Shown one piece after another: positions 1-8,271 of a DNA stretch of 52,455 bases. The DNA is from a bacterium (GTDB taxonomy: Bacteria > Krumholzibacteriota > Krumholzibacteriia > LZORAL124-64-63). The DNA is taken from positions 1 to 52,455 of the forward strand of contig JAAEQC010000117.1 in the NCBI GenBank assembly GCA_024231905.1, given 5' to 3'. Below the pieces are notes generated by a model. It worked only from the letters and a program-made list of their open reading frames with translations. It made no database searches and was not told the DNA's origin. Each line of letters opens with the position of its first letter. Within the stretch, counting starts at the first letter, position 1. The translations under genes were made by a program, and so were the position numbers.

Positions 1-409
1 CCTCGTTGCAGTAGACGGCGTTGCCTTCGTAGCGGGTGGCGTGTTCGAACGTGCAGTACTCGAGGGTTCCGCCCGAGCCCGAGCTGAACGTCAGCCCGCT
101 CCACTCGTCGGCGGGGTCGCGGCGTGTGAAGAGGATGCCGTTGGCCGCGGTGCCCGGAGCCACCAGCCCGCCGTAGACGGTGATCGATATGGCGGTTTCG
201 AATCTCACTTCGCAACCGGCCTCGATGACCAGGGTGGCACCATCGGCGACACTGTAGTTGCCGGTCACGATGTGGATGTTGTCTGAAGCGCGCCAGACCG
301 TGTACTCGGTGATCGTGCCACCCCCGTGGACGACATCCGCTCCCGCCGTTTCCCAGGACCCGGCCAGGACCAGGGTGACCCAACAGAGCACAACGATTCC
401 GTACTTCAT
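1..409 (-). CDS. Secreted parallel beta-helix-type protein, 3' part cut off by the window edge
   Basis: The frame opens at 409 and stays open to position 1, giving about 136 residues of a longer protein. An AGGGAG ribosome site six bases upstream selects the start MKYGIVV; earlier in-frame ATGs at 415 and 424 are worse placed. A signal peptide ends near AGA-DVVHG. The mature part carries phrases typical of right-handed beta-helix proteins, such as VADGATLVIEAG, GGLVAPG and SGGTLEYCTFEHA. This suggests an exported surface or extracellular protein. The substrate cannot be judged because the rest of the protein is outside the window. It is transcribed away from the pepF-like gene. Confidence 0.75.
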   Translation of the reverse strand, partial: MKYGIVVLCWVTLVLAGSWETAGADVVHGGGTITEYTVWRASDNIHIVTGNYSVADGATLVIEAGCEVRFETAISITVYGGLVAPGTAANGILFTRRDPADEWSGLTFSSGSGGTLEYCTFEHATRYEGNAVYCNE

Positions 410-710
410 GACCATCTCCCTCATGCCATTGTTCGTCGTTGTTGATTTCCTGTTCGGTTGGACCGATTTCCCCGCGGAGGCCACACAGGAAATCCGACGC
501 CTATGGTTGGTTGACGCCTAACATGATGATGGATAATGAGTTGATTGAGATCCGGCATTCAGGGCAGCCGGCGGACCGGCAGGTGATCCGGCTCCCGGAA
601 AGTGCGACGGCCGGTGTGATTCGCGAATTCGCTGGCGTCCGGCACTCTCGCCGACGAGAATTGGCTGGATGCCATACGATTCCGGCAACCGTAATCAAGG
701 AGGCTCCGCC
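410..710. other. Divergent intergenic region between beta-helix gene and pepF-like gene
   Basis: These 300 bases hold no convincing gene on either strand. They contain a possible plus-strand promoter (511-537), a 10-base palindrome GCGAATTCGC at 623-632 and the strong ribosome site of the M3 peptidase gene. The leader to the peptidase gene would be roughly 165 bases. Confidence 0.5.
511..537 (+). promoter_or_regulatory. Candidate sigma-70 type promoter for the M3 peptidase gene
   Basis: TTGACG at 511-516 is followed by a 15-base spacer and GATAAT at 532-537. Both boxes are close to consensus but the spacer is shorter than usual. This is inference from sequence only. Confidence 0.3.
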
Positions 711-2636
711 ATGCTCCGCCGTTTCGCCGTCTTGCTGGTCCTGGCCGCTATGTGCTCCGCCACGGCCACTCCCGCCGCCGACCTGCCCGACTACACGCCC
801 GACGCCAACCACACCCGCGACCAGGTGCCCGATGCCTACAAGTGGAGCCTGAAGCAGCTCTTCGCCGACGACGCGGCCTGGGAAGCGGAACTGACGGCGA
901 TCTCGGCGGCTCTGCCCCAGTTGGCGGCCTTCCAGGGCACTCTCCACGAGCCCGCATCCCTGGCATCCTGCCTCGACCTGTACTTCGCGCTGCACGATCG
1001 GGCGAGCCGCGTCACCCAGTACGCCAACCTGGCCCAGGATTCGAACCTCACCGACACCCGCCTGCAGGCCAGGCAGCAGCGCAGCCTGGACCTCATGGAC
1101 GAGGTCATGGCCGCCAGCGGCTTCATCCGCGGCGAGCTGCTCGTGCTGGACGACGGGGCCATGCGCGAGGCCTACCTGTCCCACGACGAACTGGCCCAGT
1201 ACGACACCTACATCGAGAACCTCCGCCGGCGCCGCAGCCGGGTCCTCGACCCCCAGGCTGAAACCGTCCTGCAGATGGCCGGCGACAACCTGTGGGCCGA
1301 GATCGACCTCAACGAGCTTCCCAGCAGTCTCGAGAGTACTTTCGGCGCCCTGCTGTCGGACATCCGTTGGCCGGTGATCCACGACGCCGACGGCAACGAG
1401 GTGCAGCTCACACTGTCCAACCTGGGTCGATTCCGGGCCAACTCCGATCGCCGGGTGCGCGCCGAGACCATGGCCGCCTTCTTCGCGACCCTCCGTCAGT
1501 ACCAGCACGCCTTCGCGGCGGTCCTGGGCGGCCAGTTCGAACTGGACGTCTTCTACGCCCAGGCCCGGGGCTACGAGACGGCGCTGGAAGCGTACCTGGA
1601 CAAGGACAACCTCGACACGGCCGTCCACGACAACCTCATCGAGGCGGTGAACGCCAACTTGATGCCCCTGCACCGCTACGTGGAACTGCGCAAGAAGGTC
1701 CTCGGACTGGATGACCTGCACATCTACGACCTGTACGTGCCCATGGTCGCCGCCGCGGAGATGGACGTGCCCTTCGCCGAGGCCATGGAGATCCTGCCGG
1801 CGGCTCTGGCGCCCCTGGGCAAGGACTACGTGGAGGTGCTGGAGGAGGGCCTCGACCCGGCCAACGGCTGGATCGATGTCTACCCGAGCGACGACAAGGC
1901 CAGCGGCGCCTTCTCGGCCAGCGTCTACGGGCGGCATCCCTACGTGAAGATGAACTACCAGGACAGCCTGGACGACCTGTCGACCCTGGCCCACGAGTAC
2001 GGCCACGCCATCCACAGCCACCTGGCCATGACCAATCAGCGCTACTGGAACTACCGCTACGTGGCGTTCCTGGCGGAGATCGCCTCCACCTGCAACGAAG
2101 CCCTGCTGTCGGACTACCTGGTGAACCAGGCCGACTCGGACGCGGCCAAGGCGGGCATCCTGGCCGCCGAACTGGAGTCCATCCGCACGACCATCTACCG
2201 GCAGACCCTGTTCAGCGAGTTCGAGCGCATCGTCCACGGCTACGTGGAGAACGGCACACCGGTCACGGCGGACCTGCTGGAGGGCACCTACCGCGACCTG
2301 GTGGCACGCTACTACGGCCCCGGCTTCACCGTGGACGCCGACGACGGCATGGAGTGGGCCTACATTCCGCACTTCTACTACAAATACTACGTGTACAGCT
2401 ACGCCACGGGCCTGAGCTGCGGCCTGGCCATCGCCGAGAACGTCAAGACCAACGGCCAGCCGGCGGTGGACGGCTACCTGGCCATGCTCTCGGGCGGCTG
2501 CGCCGAGGCGCCGCTCACCCTGTTGCAGAAGGCGGGCGTGGACCTGACGCGGCCCGACGCCATCGAAGCGGCCCTGGCCCGGTTCGACCGGACGGTGACC
2601 GAACTGGCTGAGCTGCTGGATGTGGAGATGGATTAG
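711..2636 (+). CDS. pepF: Exported oligoendopeptidase F-like zinc peptidase (family M3B)
   Basis: A 641-residue zinc metallopeptidase that hydrolyses oligopeptides. The active site HEYGH is at about residues 428-432 (HExxH) and the third zinc ligand is probably Glu456 in AEIASTCNE. The N-terminal oligopeptidase F helical domain covers roughly residues 100-200. Unlike cytosolic PepF of Firmicutes, this protein starts with a signal peptide (about residues 1-23, ending ATPAA), so it likely acts in the periplasm or outside. The start at 711 is chosen for its AAGGAGG site seven bases upstream; an in-frame ATG at 669 has none. It stands alone and ends just before a strong hairpin. PepF is the family assignment; the exact substrate is unknown. 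Confidence 0.9.
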   Translation: MLRRFAVLLVLAAMCSATATPAADLPDYTPDANHTRDQVPDAYKWSLKQLFADDAAWEAELTAISAALPQLAAFQGTLHEPASLASCLDLYFALHDRASRVTQYANLAQDSNLTDTRLQARQQRSLDLMDEVMAASGFIRGELLVLDDGAMREAYLSHDELAQYDTYIENLRRRRSRVLDPQAETVLQMAGDNLWAEIDLNELPSSLESTFGALLSDIRWPVIHDADGNEVQLTLSNLGRFRANSDRRVRAETMAAFFATLRQYQHAFAAVLGGQFELDVFYAQARGYETALEAYLDKDNLDTAVHDNLIEAVNANLMPLHRYVELRKKVLGLDDLHIYDLYVPMVAAAEMDVPFAEAMEILPAALAPLGKDYVEVLEEGLDPANGWIDVYPSDDKASGAFSASVYGRHPYVKMNYQDSLDDLSTLAHEYGHAIHSHLAMTNQRYWNYRYVAFLAEIASTCNEALLSDYLVNQADSDAAKAGILAAELESIRTTIYRQTLFSEFERIVHGYVENGTPVTADLLEGTYRDLVARYYGPGFTVDADDGMEWAYIPHFYYKYYVYSYATGLSCGLAIAENVKTNGQPAVDGYLAMLSGGCAEAPLTLLQKAGVDLTRPDAIEAALARFDRTVTELAELLDVEMD

Positions 2637-2662
2637 ACCCGGATCCACCGGCGGACGAACGA

Positions 2663-2695
2663 AGAACCCCGGAACGCCTGGCGTTCCGGGGTTCT
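2663..2695. terminator. Bidirectional hairpin between convergent genes
   Basis: Perfect 16-base inverted repeat (2663-2678 and 2680-2695) lying 26 bases after the pepF stop and 20 bases after the end of the opposing gene at 2716. There is no T-run, but position and perfect symmetry suggest a shared terminator. Confidence 0.6.
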
Positions 2696-2715
2696 CTCTG
2701 CCGCAGAAGCGGTCG

Positions 2716-3045
2716 TCAGCGCAGTGCCACCGCCGACGCAGCCGTGCAGAGCCGCGAGGTCCCGGAGGAGACAGCGGTGTCGGCGTCGGCGATGGGGTGC
2801 CAGGCTACCGTCATGGCGGGGGCGTCCGCCAGTTCGCTTCCGCCGATCGACTCCAGGTTGTCCGCATCGGCGATGCCGTCCCAGGCGGGCACGAAGCCCC
2901 GGGCCCGCTCGAGATTCCGGCCTTCGTCGAGGTTGTCGGCGTCGGCGATGGGGTGGAAGGCGGTAGTCGGTCCGCCGGCCTGGGCGGCGGTGGCGGTGAC
3001 GGCGATGGCCAGGATCGCGACGAGAATCAGGTTCTGCTTCTTCAT
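2716..3045 (-). CDS. Small secreted protein with three IADAD repeats, function unknown
   Basis: A 109-residue protein with a clear signal peptide (MKKQNLILVAILAIAVTATAAQA, then GGPTT). The mature chain carries three copies of a short motif: HPIADADNL at about 31, DGIADADNL at 57 and HPIADADTA at 83, spaced 25-27 residues apart. The repeats are also visible in the DNA. The acidic Asp pairs could bind cations, but that is a guess. One Cys lies near the C-terminus. The start has an AGGAGAGGA ribosome site close upstream. I do not recognise a family. It is a monocistronic gene flanked by terminators on both sides. Confidence 0.65.
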   Translation of the reverse strand: MKKQNLILVAILAIAVTATAAQAGGPTTAFHPIADADNLDEGRNLERARGFVPAWDGIADADNLESIGGSELADAPAMTVAWHPIADADTAVSSGTSRLCTAASAVALR

Positions 3046-3172
3046 GGTTCCTCTCCTCTATGTTCAGCACCGTGCCGGTCTGCTGACCTCGGGTGCGCCG
3101 TGTTCGTTCGACAATCTACCCACTGCACGGAGCATGCCGGTCGTATGTGACAGGAAAAATCGGGGTAGGGAC

Positions 3173-3207
3173 GAAAAAAGCCCGGGGGATGAACCATATC
3201 CCCCGGG
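3173..3207 (-). terminator. Rho-independent terminator after the SIMPL gene
   Basis: Reading the minus strand, a 10-base stem (3198-3207 with 3181-3190) with a 7-base loop is followed by GCTTTTTTCG. It lies about 42 bases past the stop of the SIMPL-domain gene. Confidence 0.85.
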
Positions 3208-3249
3208 AATATGCTGCGGCATGTCGGATATTCTCGACGCGAAGCTCGG

Positions 3250-3969
3250 TCAGTCGGCCAGGTAGTACTCCACTGTCGATACCACACGCACCTTCTTGAT
3301 GTGGGGCGTATTGGCGTCCCGGTTCTCGATGGAGAACACGCCCTGCCGGGCCTGTTTGATCTTGCCCAACCGGCTCTGGGAGTCGTCGGCGAATTTCTCG
3401 GCCACCTCGCGGGCGTTGCGTGTGGCCTCCTCCACCATGGCCGGCTTCAGTTCGTTCAAGCCCGTGAAGACGAAACGGATGCGGGTGTCGTAGTCGCCGC
3501 CGGACAGGACCACGCCCTGGGCGCCCAGTTCGGCCAACTCGCCGAGGGCCGCTCTTACGGCGTCCACACGATCCGTGTAGACGGTGACGGTGCGGGTGGC
3601 CGTGTAACGCAGGCCCACGTCGCCGCCGCCGCCCCATTGCTGGGCCAGCTTGTCGTTCACCGTGGGTGGAGCCACGGTGATCTCCTGGTCGGTGAAGCTC
3701 TGGGCGGCCAGGAACGCTTCGACCTTATCCGTGGTCGTGCCCAGGGTGTCGTACAGGCGATTCAGGTCGTTGTCGGCGGCGGTGAAGGTTACGGGCCAGA
3801 GGGCCACGTCGGCGGCTACCTCCCGCTCGGCCAGTCCCTTCACGGTGACCGTGCGCTCGAATTCCTTGAAGCGGATGAGGCTCGAGCCCAACAGCCAGCC
3901 CAGCAGGGCCAGACCCAGGCAGATGCCCACGGCCAGGACGGCGTTCTCGCGGATGCGGGGGATGCTCAT
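3250..3969 (-). CDS. SIMPL-domain (DUF541) membrane-anchored protein
   Basis: A 239-residue protein with one N-terminal membrane segment (about residues 10-30, AVLAVGICLGLALLGWLLG) followed by a SIMPL/DUF541 domain. Typical features are the opening VTVKGLAEREVAADVA and the closing VRVVSTVEYYLAD. SIMPL proteins are periplasmic or surface proteins of loosely defined role. The ATG at 3969 overlaps the TGA of the upstream epimerase-like gene (ATGA), and AAGGAA lies upstream, so the two are probably translated from one mRNA. A longer in-frame extension to 4068 would run inside the upstream gene and is rejected. Confidence 0.85.
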   Translation of the reverse strand: MSIPRIRENAVLAVGICLGLALLGWLLGSSLIRFKEFERTVTVKGLAEREVAADVALWPVTFTAADNDLNRLYDTLGTTTDKVEAFLAAQSFTDQEITVAPPTVNDKLAQQWGGGGDVGLRYTATRTVTVYTDRVDAVRAALGELAELGAQGVVLSGGDYDTRIRFVFTGLNELKPAMVEEATRNAREVAEKFADDSQSRLGKIKQARQGVFSIENRDANTPHIKKVRVVSTVEYYLAD

Positions 3970-4811
3970 GATCGGGGTTCCTTTCGGGAGATCATCCGGG
4001 CGTAGCCGTCCCGGTAGCTCGGGTATTGAAACCTGTATCCCAGGTCCTTCAGCAACGCGCTCCGGCAACGCTTGTTCCGGGGGGCGGCGGGGTCGTGGGG
4101 GGCGGCCGGCGGCCGGGGCACGCCCAGGCGTTCGGCCAGCCAGGACGTCACCTCGGCCATGGGCGCCGGGTCGTCGTCCGAGGCCAGCACCATCTGCGGG
4201 AGGGCATCGCGGGCCAAGGCCATCGAGGCCAGATGGGCCAGCAGGCCGGCGCAGTCGTCCCGGTGGATGCGGTTGGTATAGGCCGGCGGATCGACCTGCA
4301 CCGGATCGCCCCGGCGCACCCGGTCCAGCAGCCAGGTGCGACCCGGTCCGTAGATGCCGCTGAAGCGCACGACACCGGTTCCGGGCCCTGCCGCCAGCAC
4401 CTGCTGTTCGGCCCCCAGGAGCACCTCGCCCAGGGGGCAGGCCGGATCCGGCGGGGTGAACTCATCCACCCTGCGGCCGTCGTCCGCGCCGTAGACCCGG
4501 GTGGAGGAGACGAAGATGAACGGTGGCCTGCCGTCGCCGAGGGCCGCCAGCAAGTTGCCGGTGCCGTCCACGAAGATCTGCCGGTAGGAGGCGGCGTCGC
4601 GGCTGGAGGGGGACAGGGCGCTCACCACGAGGTCCAGGTCGGTGGGTAGGCCGGCCAGGCTGGCCGGACAAGTGACGTCGGCGGTCAGCCGGTCCGTGCC
4701 GTCGTCGTCCGGCGTTCGCCGCAGGCCGGTCACGCGGTGGCCGTCCGCCCGAAGGCGCGCGACCAGAGGCAGGCCCACGTAGCCGGTGCCGGCGACCAGG
4801 ATGTGGGCCAT
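3966..4811 (-). CDS. NAD(P)-dependent epimerase/dehydratase-family (extended SDR) protein
   Basis: A 281-residue Rossmann-fold protein. The dinucleotide motif GTGYVGLPL is at residues 6-14, and the extended-SDR phrases VSALSP, FIFVSSTRVYG and VVRFSGIYGPGR follow. The SSTRVYG stretch carries the Tyr of the active site, although the usual YxxxK lysine is not evident, as in YeeZ-like proteins. It probably acts on a nucleotide sugar or a small metabolite in the cytoplasm; the substrate cannot be read from sequence. The start is set by GGAGG six bases upstream. First gene of a two-gene unit with the SIMPL protein. Confidence 0.85.
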   Translation of the reverse strand: MAHILVAGTGYVGLPLVARLRADGHRVTGLRRTPDDDGTDRLTADVTCPASLAGLPTDLDLVVSALSPSSRDAASYRQIFVDGTGNLLAALGDGRPPFIFVSSTRVYGADDGRRVDEFTPPDPACPLGEVLLGAEQQVLAAGPGTGVVRFSGIYGPGRTWLLDRVRRGDPVQVDPPAYTNRIHRDDCAGLLAHLASMALARDALPQMVLASDDDPAPMAEVTSWLAERLGVPRPPAAPHDPAAPRNKRCRSALLKDLGYRFQYPSYRDGYARMISRKEPRS

Positions 4812-4896
4812 CTCGTTCCTCCAGGGGGCGATCGGGGTCCTCACGGATTCGCGGACCACACCGACCCTAACACTGGTCGGCATCGCCTGGCCCCCG

Positions 4897-4936
4897 TAAA
4901 AACAGGGACCCGCCCCCCAGAAGGGAGAGCGGGTCC
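4897..4936 (-). terminator. Rho-independent terminator after peroxiredoxin gene
   Basis: On the minus strand GGACCCGC (4936-4929) pairs with GCGGGTCC (4913-4906) and is followed by CTGTTTTTACG. It lies 35 bases past the peroxiredoxin stop. Confidence 0.88.
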
Positions 4937-4970
4937 GCAGATGCAGTGTCGAAGATGTGAACCGTCAGTC

Positions 4971-5588
4971 TTAGGCGTTGTCGGACAGGTACTTGGCCAC
5001 GCCGTCGGCGGTCGGGGTCATGGCCTGGTCACCCTTGTTCCAGTTGGCCGGGCACACTTCGCCGTGCTCCTCCAGGTGCTGCAGGGCGTCCACCAGGCGC
5101 AGGGTCTCGTCCACGTTGCGGCCCAGGCCCAGGTTGTTGACCGTGGCGTGCTGGACGACGCCGTCCTTGTCGATGATGAAGGTGCCGCGCAGGGCCATGC
5201 CGCCCTCCAGGAGCAGGCCGTAGTCCTGGCTGATGATCTTCTGGAAGTCGGCCACCAAGGGGTACTGGACGTTGCCGATGCCGCCCTCCTTGGGGTCGGT
5301 GTTCTTCCAGGCCCAGTGGCTGAAGTGGCTGTCGGTGGAGACACCGATGACCTCGACGCCGCGGCTCTTGAACTCCTCGAGCTTCCTGTCGAAGGCGATG
5401 ATCTCGGACGGGCAGACGAAGGTGAAGTCCAGGGGGTAGAAGAACATCACCACGTACTTGCCGCGGTAGTCGGAGAGCTTGAAATCGCTCTTGAAGCTGT
5501 TGTCCGGCATCACGGCGGTGGCGGTGAAGTCGGGGGCCTCGGTGGAAACCAGGGGCATGGGCACGAAATCGAAGTCCATGTTGTCCAT
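4971..5588 (-). CDS. Typical 2-Cys peroxiredoxin (Prx1/AhpC family)
   Basis: A 205-residue thiol peroxidase that reduces hydrogen peroxide and organic peroxides in the cytoplasm. The peroxidatic Cys sits in DFTFVCPSE near residue 59 and the resolving Cys in GEVCPANW near residue 180, so it is a typical 2-Cys enzyme. Length and motifs are standard for the Prx1/AhpC subfamily. The AAGGAG ribosome site supports the start at 5588. It lies 73 bases downstream of a PerR-like repressor gene on the same strand and is likely co-regulated with it. No dedicated reductase such as AhpF is present in the window. Confidence 0.95.
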   Translation of the reverse strand: MDNMDFDFVPMPLVSTEAPDFTATAVMPDNSFKSDFKLSDYRGKYVVMFFYPLDFTFVCPSEIIAFDRKLEEFKSRGVEVIGVSTDSHFSHWAWKNTDPKEGGIGNVQYPLVADFQKIISQDYGLLLEGGMALRGTFIIDKDGVVQHATVNNLGLGRNVDETLRLVDALQHLEEHGEVCPANWNKGDQAMTPTADGVAKYLSDNA

Positions 5589-5661
5589 GGGACCGTCTCC
5601 TTTGCTTGTGTGGTCGTACCAGTGATCGACTCGTCTCGGCGCTGTGGGTCGCGCCTGGGTT

Positions 5662-6072
5662 CTATCCGGTCTTCCGGGCGACTTCCCTGTTGCAGACAGG
5701 GCAGAGGCCGTAGTACTCCAGTCGGTAGCCCATCACCTCGAAGCCCGCCGCGGTGGGGAGCGCCGGGGTGAAGGGCCGGTCCGTCGCCGGTATGTCGCTG
5801 ACCGCGCCGCACCCGGTACAGCGGATGTGGTCGTGGGGCTCGAGACAGGCGTCAAAGCGGGCGTCGGCCAAACCGAACTCCATCTTGTGGATCAGGCCGT
5901 CTTCCCGAAGAACCTCCAGGTTGCGGTACACCGTGCCCAGGCTGATGCGCGGCAACCGCTCCTTGACCTCCGCGTAGAGTTCGGTGGCGGTCGGATGGGT
6001 GTGCATCTCTTCCAGCTTGGCGAGGATCGTCGCCCGCTGGGGGGTGTTGCGTCGCCTGCGGTTCGGGGCCAT
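5662..6072 (-). CDS. Fur/PerR-family metal-dependent repressor, PerR-like
   Basis: A 136-residue Fur-superfamily regulator. The winged helix is marked by TPQRATILAKL and ISLGTVYRNLEVLREDGLI, and the metal sites by HDHIRCTGCG and the C-terminal CPVC. Two CxxC pairs give the structural zinc site. The link with a peroxiredoxin just downstream makes peroxide sensing (PerR) more likely than iron sensing (Fur). The start at 6072 is chosen because GAAGGA lies upstream and family alignment begins there. An imperfect operator in its own promoter suggests autoregulation. Confidence 0.9.
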   Translation of the reverse strand: MAPNRRRRNTPQRATILAKLEEMHTHPTATELYAEVKERLPRISLGTVYRNLEVLREDGLIHKMEFGLADARFDACLEPHDHIRCTGCGAVSDIPATDRPFTPALPTAAGFEVMGYRLEYYGLCPVCNREVARKTG

Positions 6073-6133
6073 GATGCCTGTCCTTCGTTTCGGACCGGGC
6101 GCGAGGCCGCGGTCGTGCTGGTCGGCGATGGGC

Positions 6134-6162
6134 AATTAATCAGTAATGAATATCGATGTCAA
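6134..6162 (-). promoter_or_regulatory. Candidate promoter of the perR-like/peroxiredoxin operon
   Basis: On the minus strand a perfect TTGACA (6162-6157) is followed after 16-17 bases by ATTAAT/TTAATT. The leader to the start codon at 6072 would be about 55 bases. Confidence 0.5.
6135..6151. promoter_or_regulatory. Candidate Fur/PerR operator upstream of the perR-like gene
   Basis: AT-rich imperfect palindrome with 7-1-7 symmetry: TTAATCA, G, TAATGAA at 6136-6150, five of seven positions symmetric. It overlaps the likely promoter of the repressor-peroxiredoxin unit, as expected for autorepression. Confidence 0.5.
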
Positions 6163-6263
6163 CCCCCAAAGGGGAGAAAAACTGATTTTTTTCGGGGATA
6201 AACCCTCCTGGCACCCCGGTCGTCAGTAGGGGGAACCCGATTCCCGGGGCAGAAAGGCGCAAG

Positions 6264-6875
6264 ATGGACCCGCAATTAGGCAATCACGGCGCGGCACGGC
6301 CCGATCACGAGGACATGGACCTCGTGAACCGGTCCAACGCCGGCGACCGGGCGGCCTTCGAGTCCATTTACCGGCGTTACGTGGACCGGATCTACGGCAC
6401 GAGCCTGCGCCTGACGGCCGACCGCGTCGAGGCCGAGGGCCTGACCCAGGACACCTTCGTGCGGGCCTGGTTCTCCCTGGCCGGATACTCGGGACAGGGC
6501 AGCCTCGGCGGCTGGCTGGCCCGGGTGGCGGTGAACCTCTGGCGCGACCGCTTCCGTTCGGATAAGCGGCGCGACCGGCTGCAGGGACAGCTGACGGCGG
6601 AACTGGCGGCGGGACCGGCCCTGCCGGTCGACCCCCGCGATCGCGGCGGGGTCATTCCGCTGCTGACGGCGCTGGACCTGGAGTGGGCCGTGGCGCAGTT
6701 GCCGCCCGGCGCACGCACGGTGTTTGTCCTGCACGACGTGGAGGGCTTCAAGCACCGGGAAATCGGCGAGATGCTGGGGCTGGCCACGGGCACGGTGAAG
6801 GCTCACCTCCACCGTGCCCGTCGCCTGCTCCGTGGAATGCTGGCGGATGAAAGGGAGGAAACCCATGGATCGTGA
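6264..6875 (+). CDS. ECF-type RNA polymerase sigma factor
   Basis: A 203-residue extracytoplasmic-function sigma factor with region 2 (FESIYRRYVDRIYGTSLRLT, then GLTQDTFVRAW) and region 4 (LPPGARTVFVLHDVEGFKHREIGEMLG followed by GTVKAHLHRARRLL). It directs RNA polymerase to an envelope-response regulon. An AAGG site precedes the ATG at 6264. The last 11 bases overlap the start of the next gene, which encodes a single-span membrane protein likely to be its anti-sigma factor. Confidence 0.93.
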   Translation: MDPQLGNHGAARPDHEDMDLVNRSNAGDRAAFESIYRRYVDRIYGTSLRLTADRVEAEGLTQDTFVRAWFSLAGYSGQGSLGGWLARVAVNLWRDRFRSDKRRDRLQGQLTAELAAGPALPVDPRDRGGVIPLLTALDLEWAVAQLPPGARTVFVLHDVEGFKHREIGEMLGLATGTVKAHLHRARRLLRGMLADEREETHGS

Positions 6876-7320
6876 TCTGGACCCCAGGCTGGAGCCCCTC
6901 GCGCGACGTATGCGCGACCGAGGGCAGCCGCCGGAGCGGGATCTGTGGCCCGGGATCGACGAGGCCATCGACCGGCGGGAGCGGGCGGGCGATCACCCCG
7001 CGCGCACCGGCTGGTGGCGCTTCGCGGCGGCGGTGGCGGCCATGCTGGTGCTCGTGCTGGGCGCCCGCGACCTCCACGTACCCCGTGGAGACTCGACCCC
7101 GGGCGGCACACCATCTCCGGTCGTCGCCGAAGCGGCGGCCACATGGGCCCTGGACGGGCTGGACGAGGAGGCCGCCATCGAGTCGGCCCTCGCGGAATTG
7201 AACGCGGCCATGGCCGCCGACCCGGACAACCCCCATCTTTCGAGACTCGCGCTCATGGTCCACCGGTCCAGGGGCGAAATGCTGCGACGCAGCGGCGAAA
7301 CCGCGCAACGGACCGGATAA
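6865..7320 (+). CDS. Single-span membrane protein, probable anti-sigma factor
   Basis: A 151-residue protein with an N-terminal cytoplasmic stretch of about 50 residues, one membrane segment (about 52-68, WWRFAAAVAAMLVLVLGA) and a periplasmic tail of about 80 residues. This layout and its 11-base overlap with the ECF sigma gene suggest an anti-sigma factor. It has no cysteine at all, so it lacks the HxxxCxxC zinc motif of ZAS anti-sigma factors. The ATG at 6865 follows AGGGAGGAA; an in-frame ATG at 6814 lies deep in the sigma gene. The role is inferred from context. Confidence 0.75.
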   Translation: MDRDLDPRLEPLARRMRDRGQPPERDLWPGIDEAIDRRERAGDHPARTGWWRFAAAVAAMLVLVLGARDLHVPRGDSTPGGTPSPVVAEAAATWALDGLDEEAAIESALAELNAAMAADPDNPHLSRLALMVHRSRGEMLRRSGETAQRTG

Positions 7321-7332
7321 GGAGGCACCATC

Positions 7333-8250
7333 ATGGAACAGAACAGGAATCGCATCATCACTTTCGTCGGCGTCCTGGCCATCAGCGCTTCGCTGTTGAC
7401 CATCGGCACGCCGGCCGTTTGGGCCGCCGAACGCGACTACGACGAGACCCGCGACGCCAAGGCCAACGGCGTCGTCTACGTGGAGAACATCACAGGCTCC
7501 ATCGAAGTCCAGGGCTGGGAGAAGAACCAGGTCCACGTGAGCGGCACCCTCGGAAACGACGTGAAAGAGGTCGAGTTCAAGACCAGCGGCAAGAAGACCA
7601 GGATCGAAGTGGTCTACCCGCGCAAGATCCGTAACATCGACGAGGGCGCCGATCTGGTGATCATGGTGCCCCGCGGCAGCCGTGTGGAAGTGGAGTGCGT
7701 GAGTGCTCCGGTCACGGTCTCCGCCGTGGAAGGCCGGATTTACGCCTCTTCCATCAGCGGCGACGTGACGGTCGAGGGCGGCGAGGACGAAGTCCAGGCC
7801 GAGACCATCAGCGGCAACGTGGAGGTCCGCAGCGAGGCGACGAAGATCGCCGTGGAGTCCATCAGCGGCCGGGTTTCGGCCAAGGGTGACCGTGCGGCCG
7901 TGGAGGCCAGCGTGGTCAACGGCCGCGTCGACCTGGAGTTCGACGTGTTCACCGACTGCTCGCTGGAGACCGTCAACGGCTCCGCCCACGTCACGGGCGA
8001 CTTCACCGAGAGCGCCGACTGCGACATCGACATCCACAGCGGCAACGTAATCCTCACCGTGCCGGCGGACCTGAAGGCCGACTTCGAGGTCAACACCTTC
8101 AGCGGCGGCATCGACAATGCCTTCGGCAAGAGGGCCCGCAAGACGTCCAAGTACACGCCGGGCCGGGAGCTGGAGTTCAGCACGGGCGGTGGGGGGGCGC
8201 AGATCCGCATCAATACGTTCTCGGGATCGGTGGAGATCAGGAAGATGTAG
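7333..8250 (+). CDS. Secreted DUF4097-type beta-strand repeat protein
   Basis: A 305-residue protein with a signal peptide ending near VWA-AERDY and a long beta-solenoid-like domain. Repeated phrases are characteristic of DUF4097 (putative adhesin) proteins: ENITGSIEVQGW, ASSISGDVTVEG, ETISGNVEVRS, ESISGRVSAKG and NTFSGSVEIRK. The strong AAGGAGG site and 12-base gap after the anti-sigma gene place it third in a sigma/anti-sigma/DUF4097 operon. This arrangement is common for envelope-stress style modules, where the DUF4097 protein may sense or buffer. Function is not established. Confidence 0.88.
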   Translation: MEQNRNRIITFVGVLAISASLLTIGTPAVWAAERDYDETRDAKANGVVYVENITGSIEVQGWEKNQVHVSGTLGNDVKEVEFKTSGKKTRIEVVYPRKIRNIDEGADLVIMVPRGSRVEVECVSAPVTVSAVEGRIYASSISGDVTVEGGEDEVQAETISGNVEVRSEATKIAVESISGRVSAKGDRAAVEASVVNGRVDLEFDVFTDCSLETVNGSAHVTGDFTESADCDIDIHSGNVILTVPADLKADFEVNTFSGGIDNAFGKRARKTSKYTPGRELEFSTGGGGAQIRINTFSGSVEIRKM

Positions 8251-8271
8251 GGATCCGGACCAGGTAGAGAA

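Noticed and set aside
501..2648. Long open frame on the minus strand across the pepF-like gene
   Set aside because: It is antisense to a gene with clear motifs and signal peptide; high GC makes such frames common.
6748..8037. Long minus-strand frame across the anti-sigma and DUF4097 genes
   Set aside because: Low-complexity composition, no ribosome site, antisense to well-supported genes.
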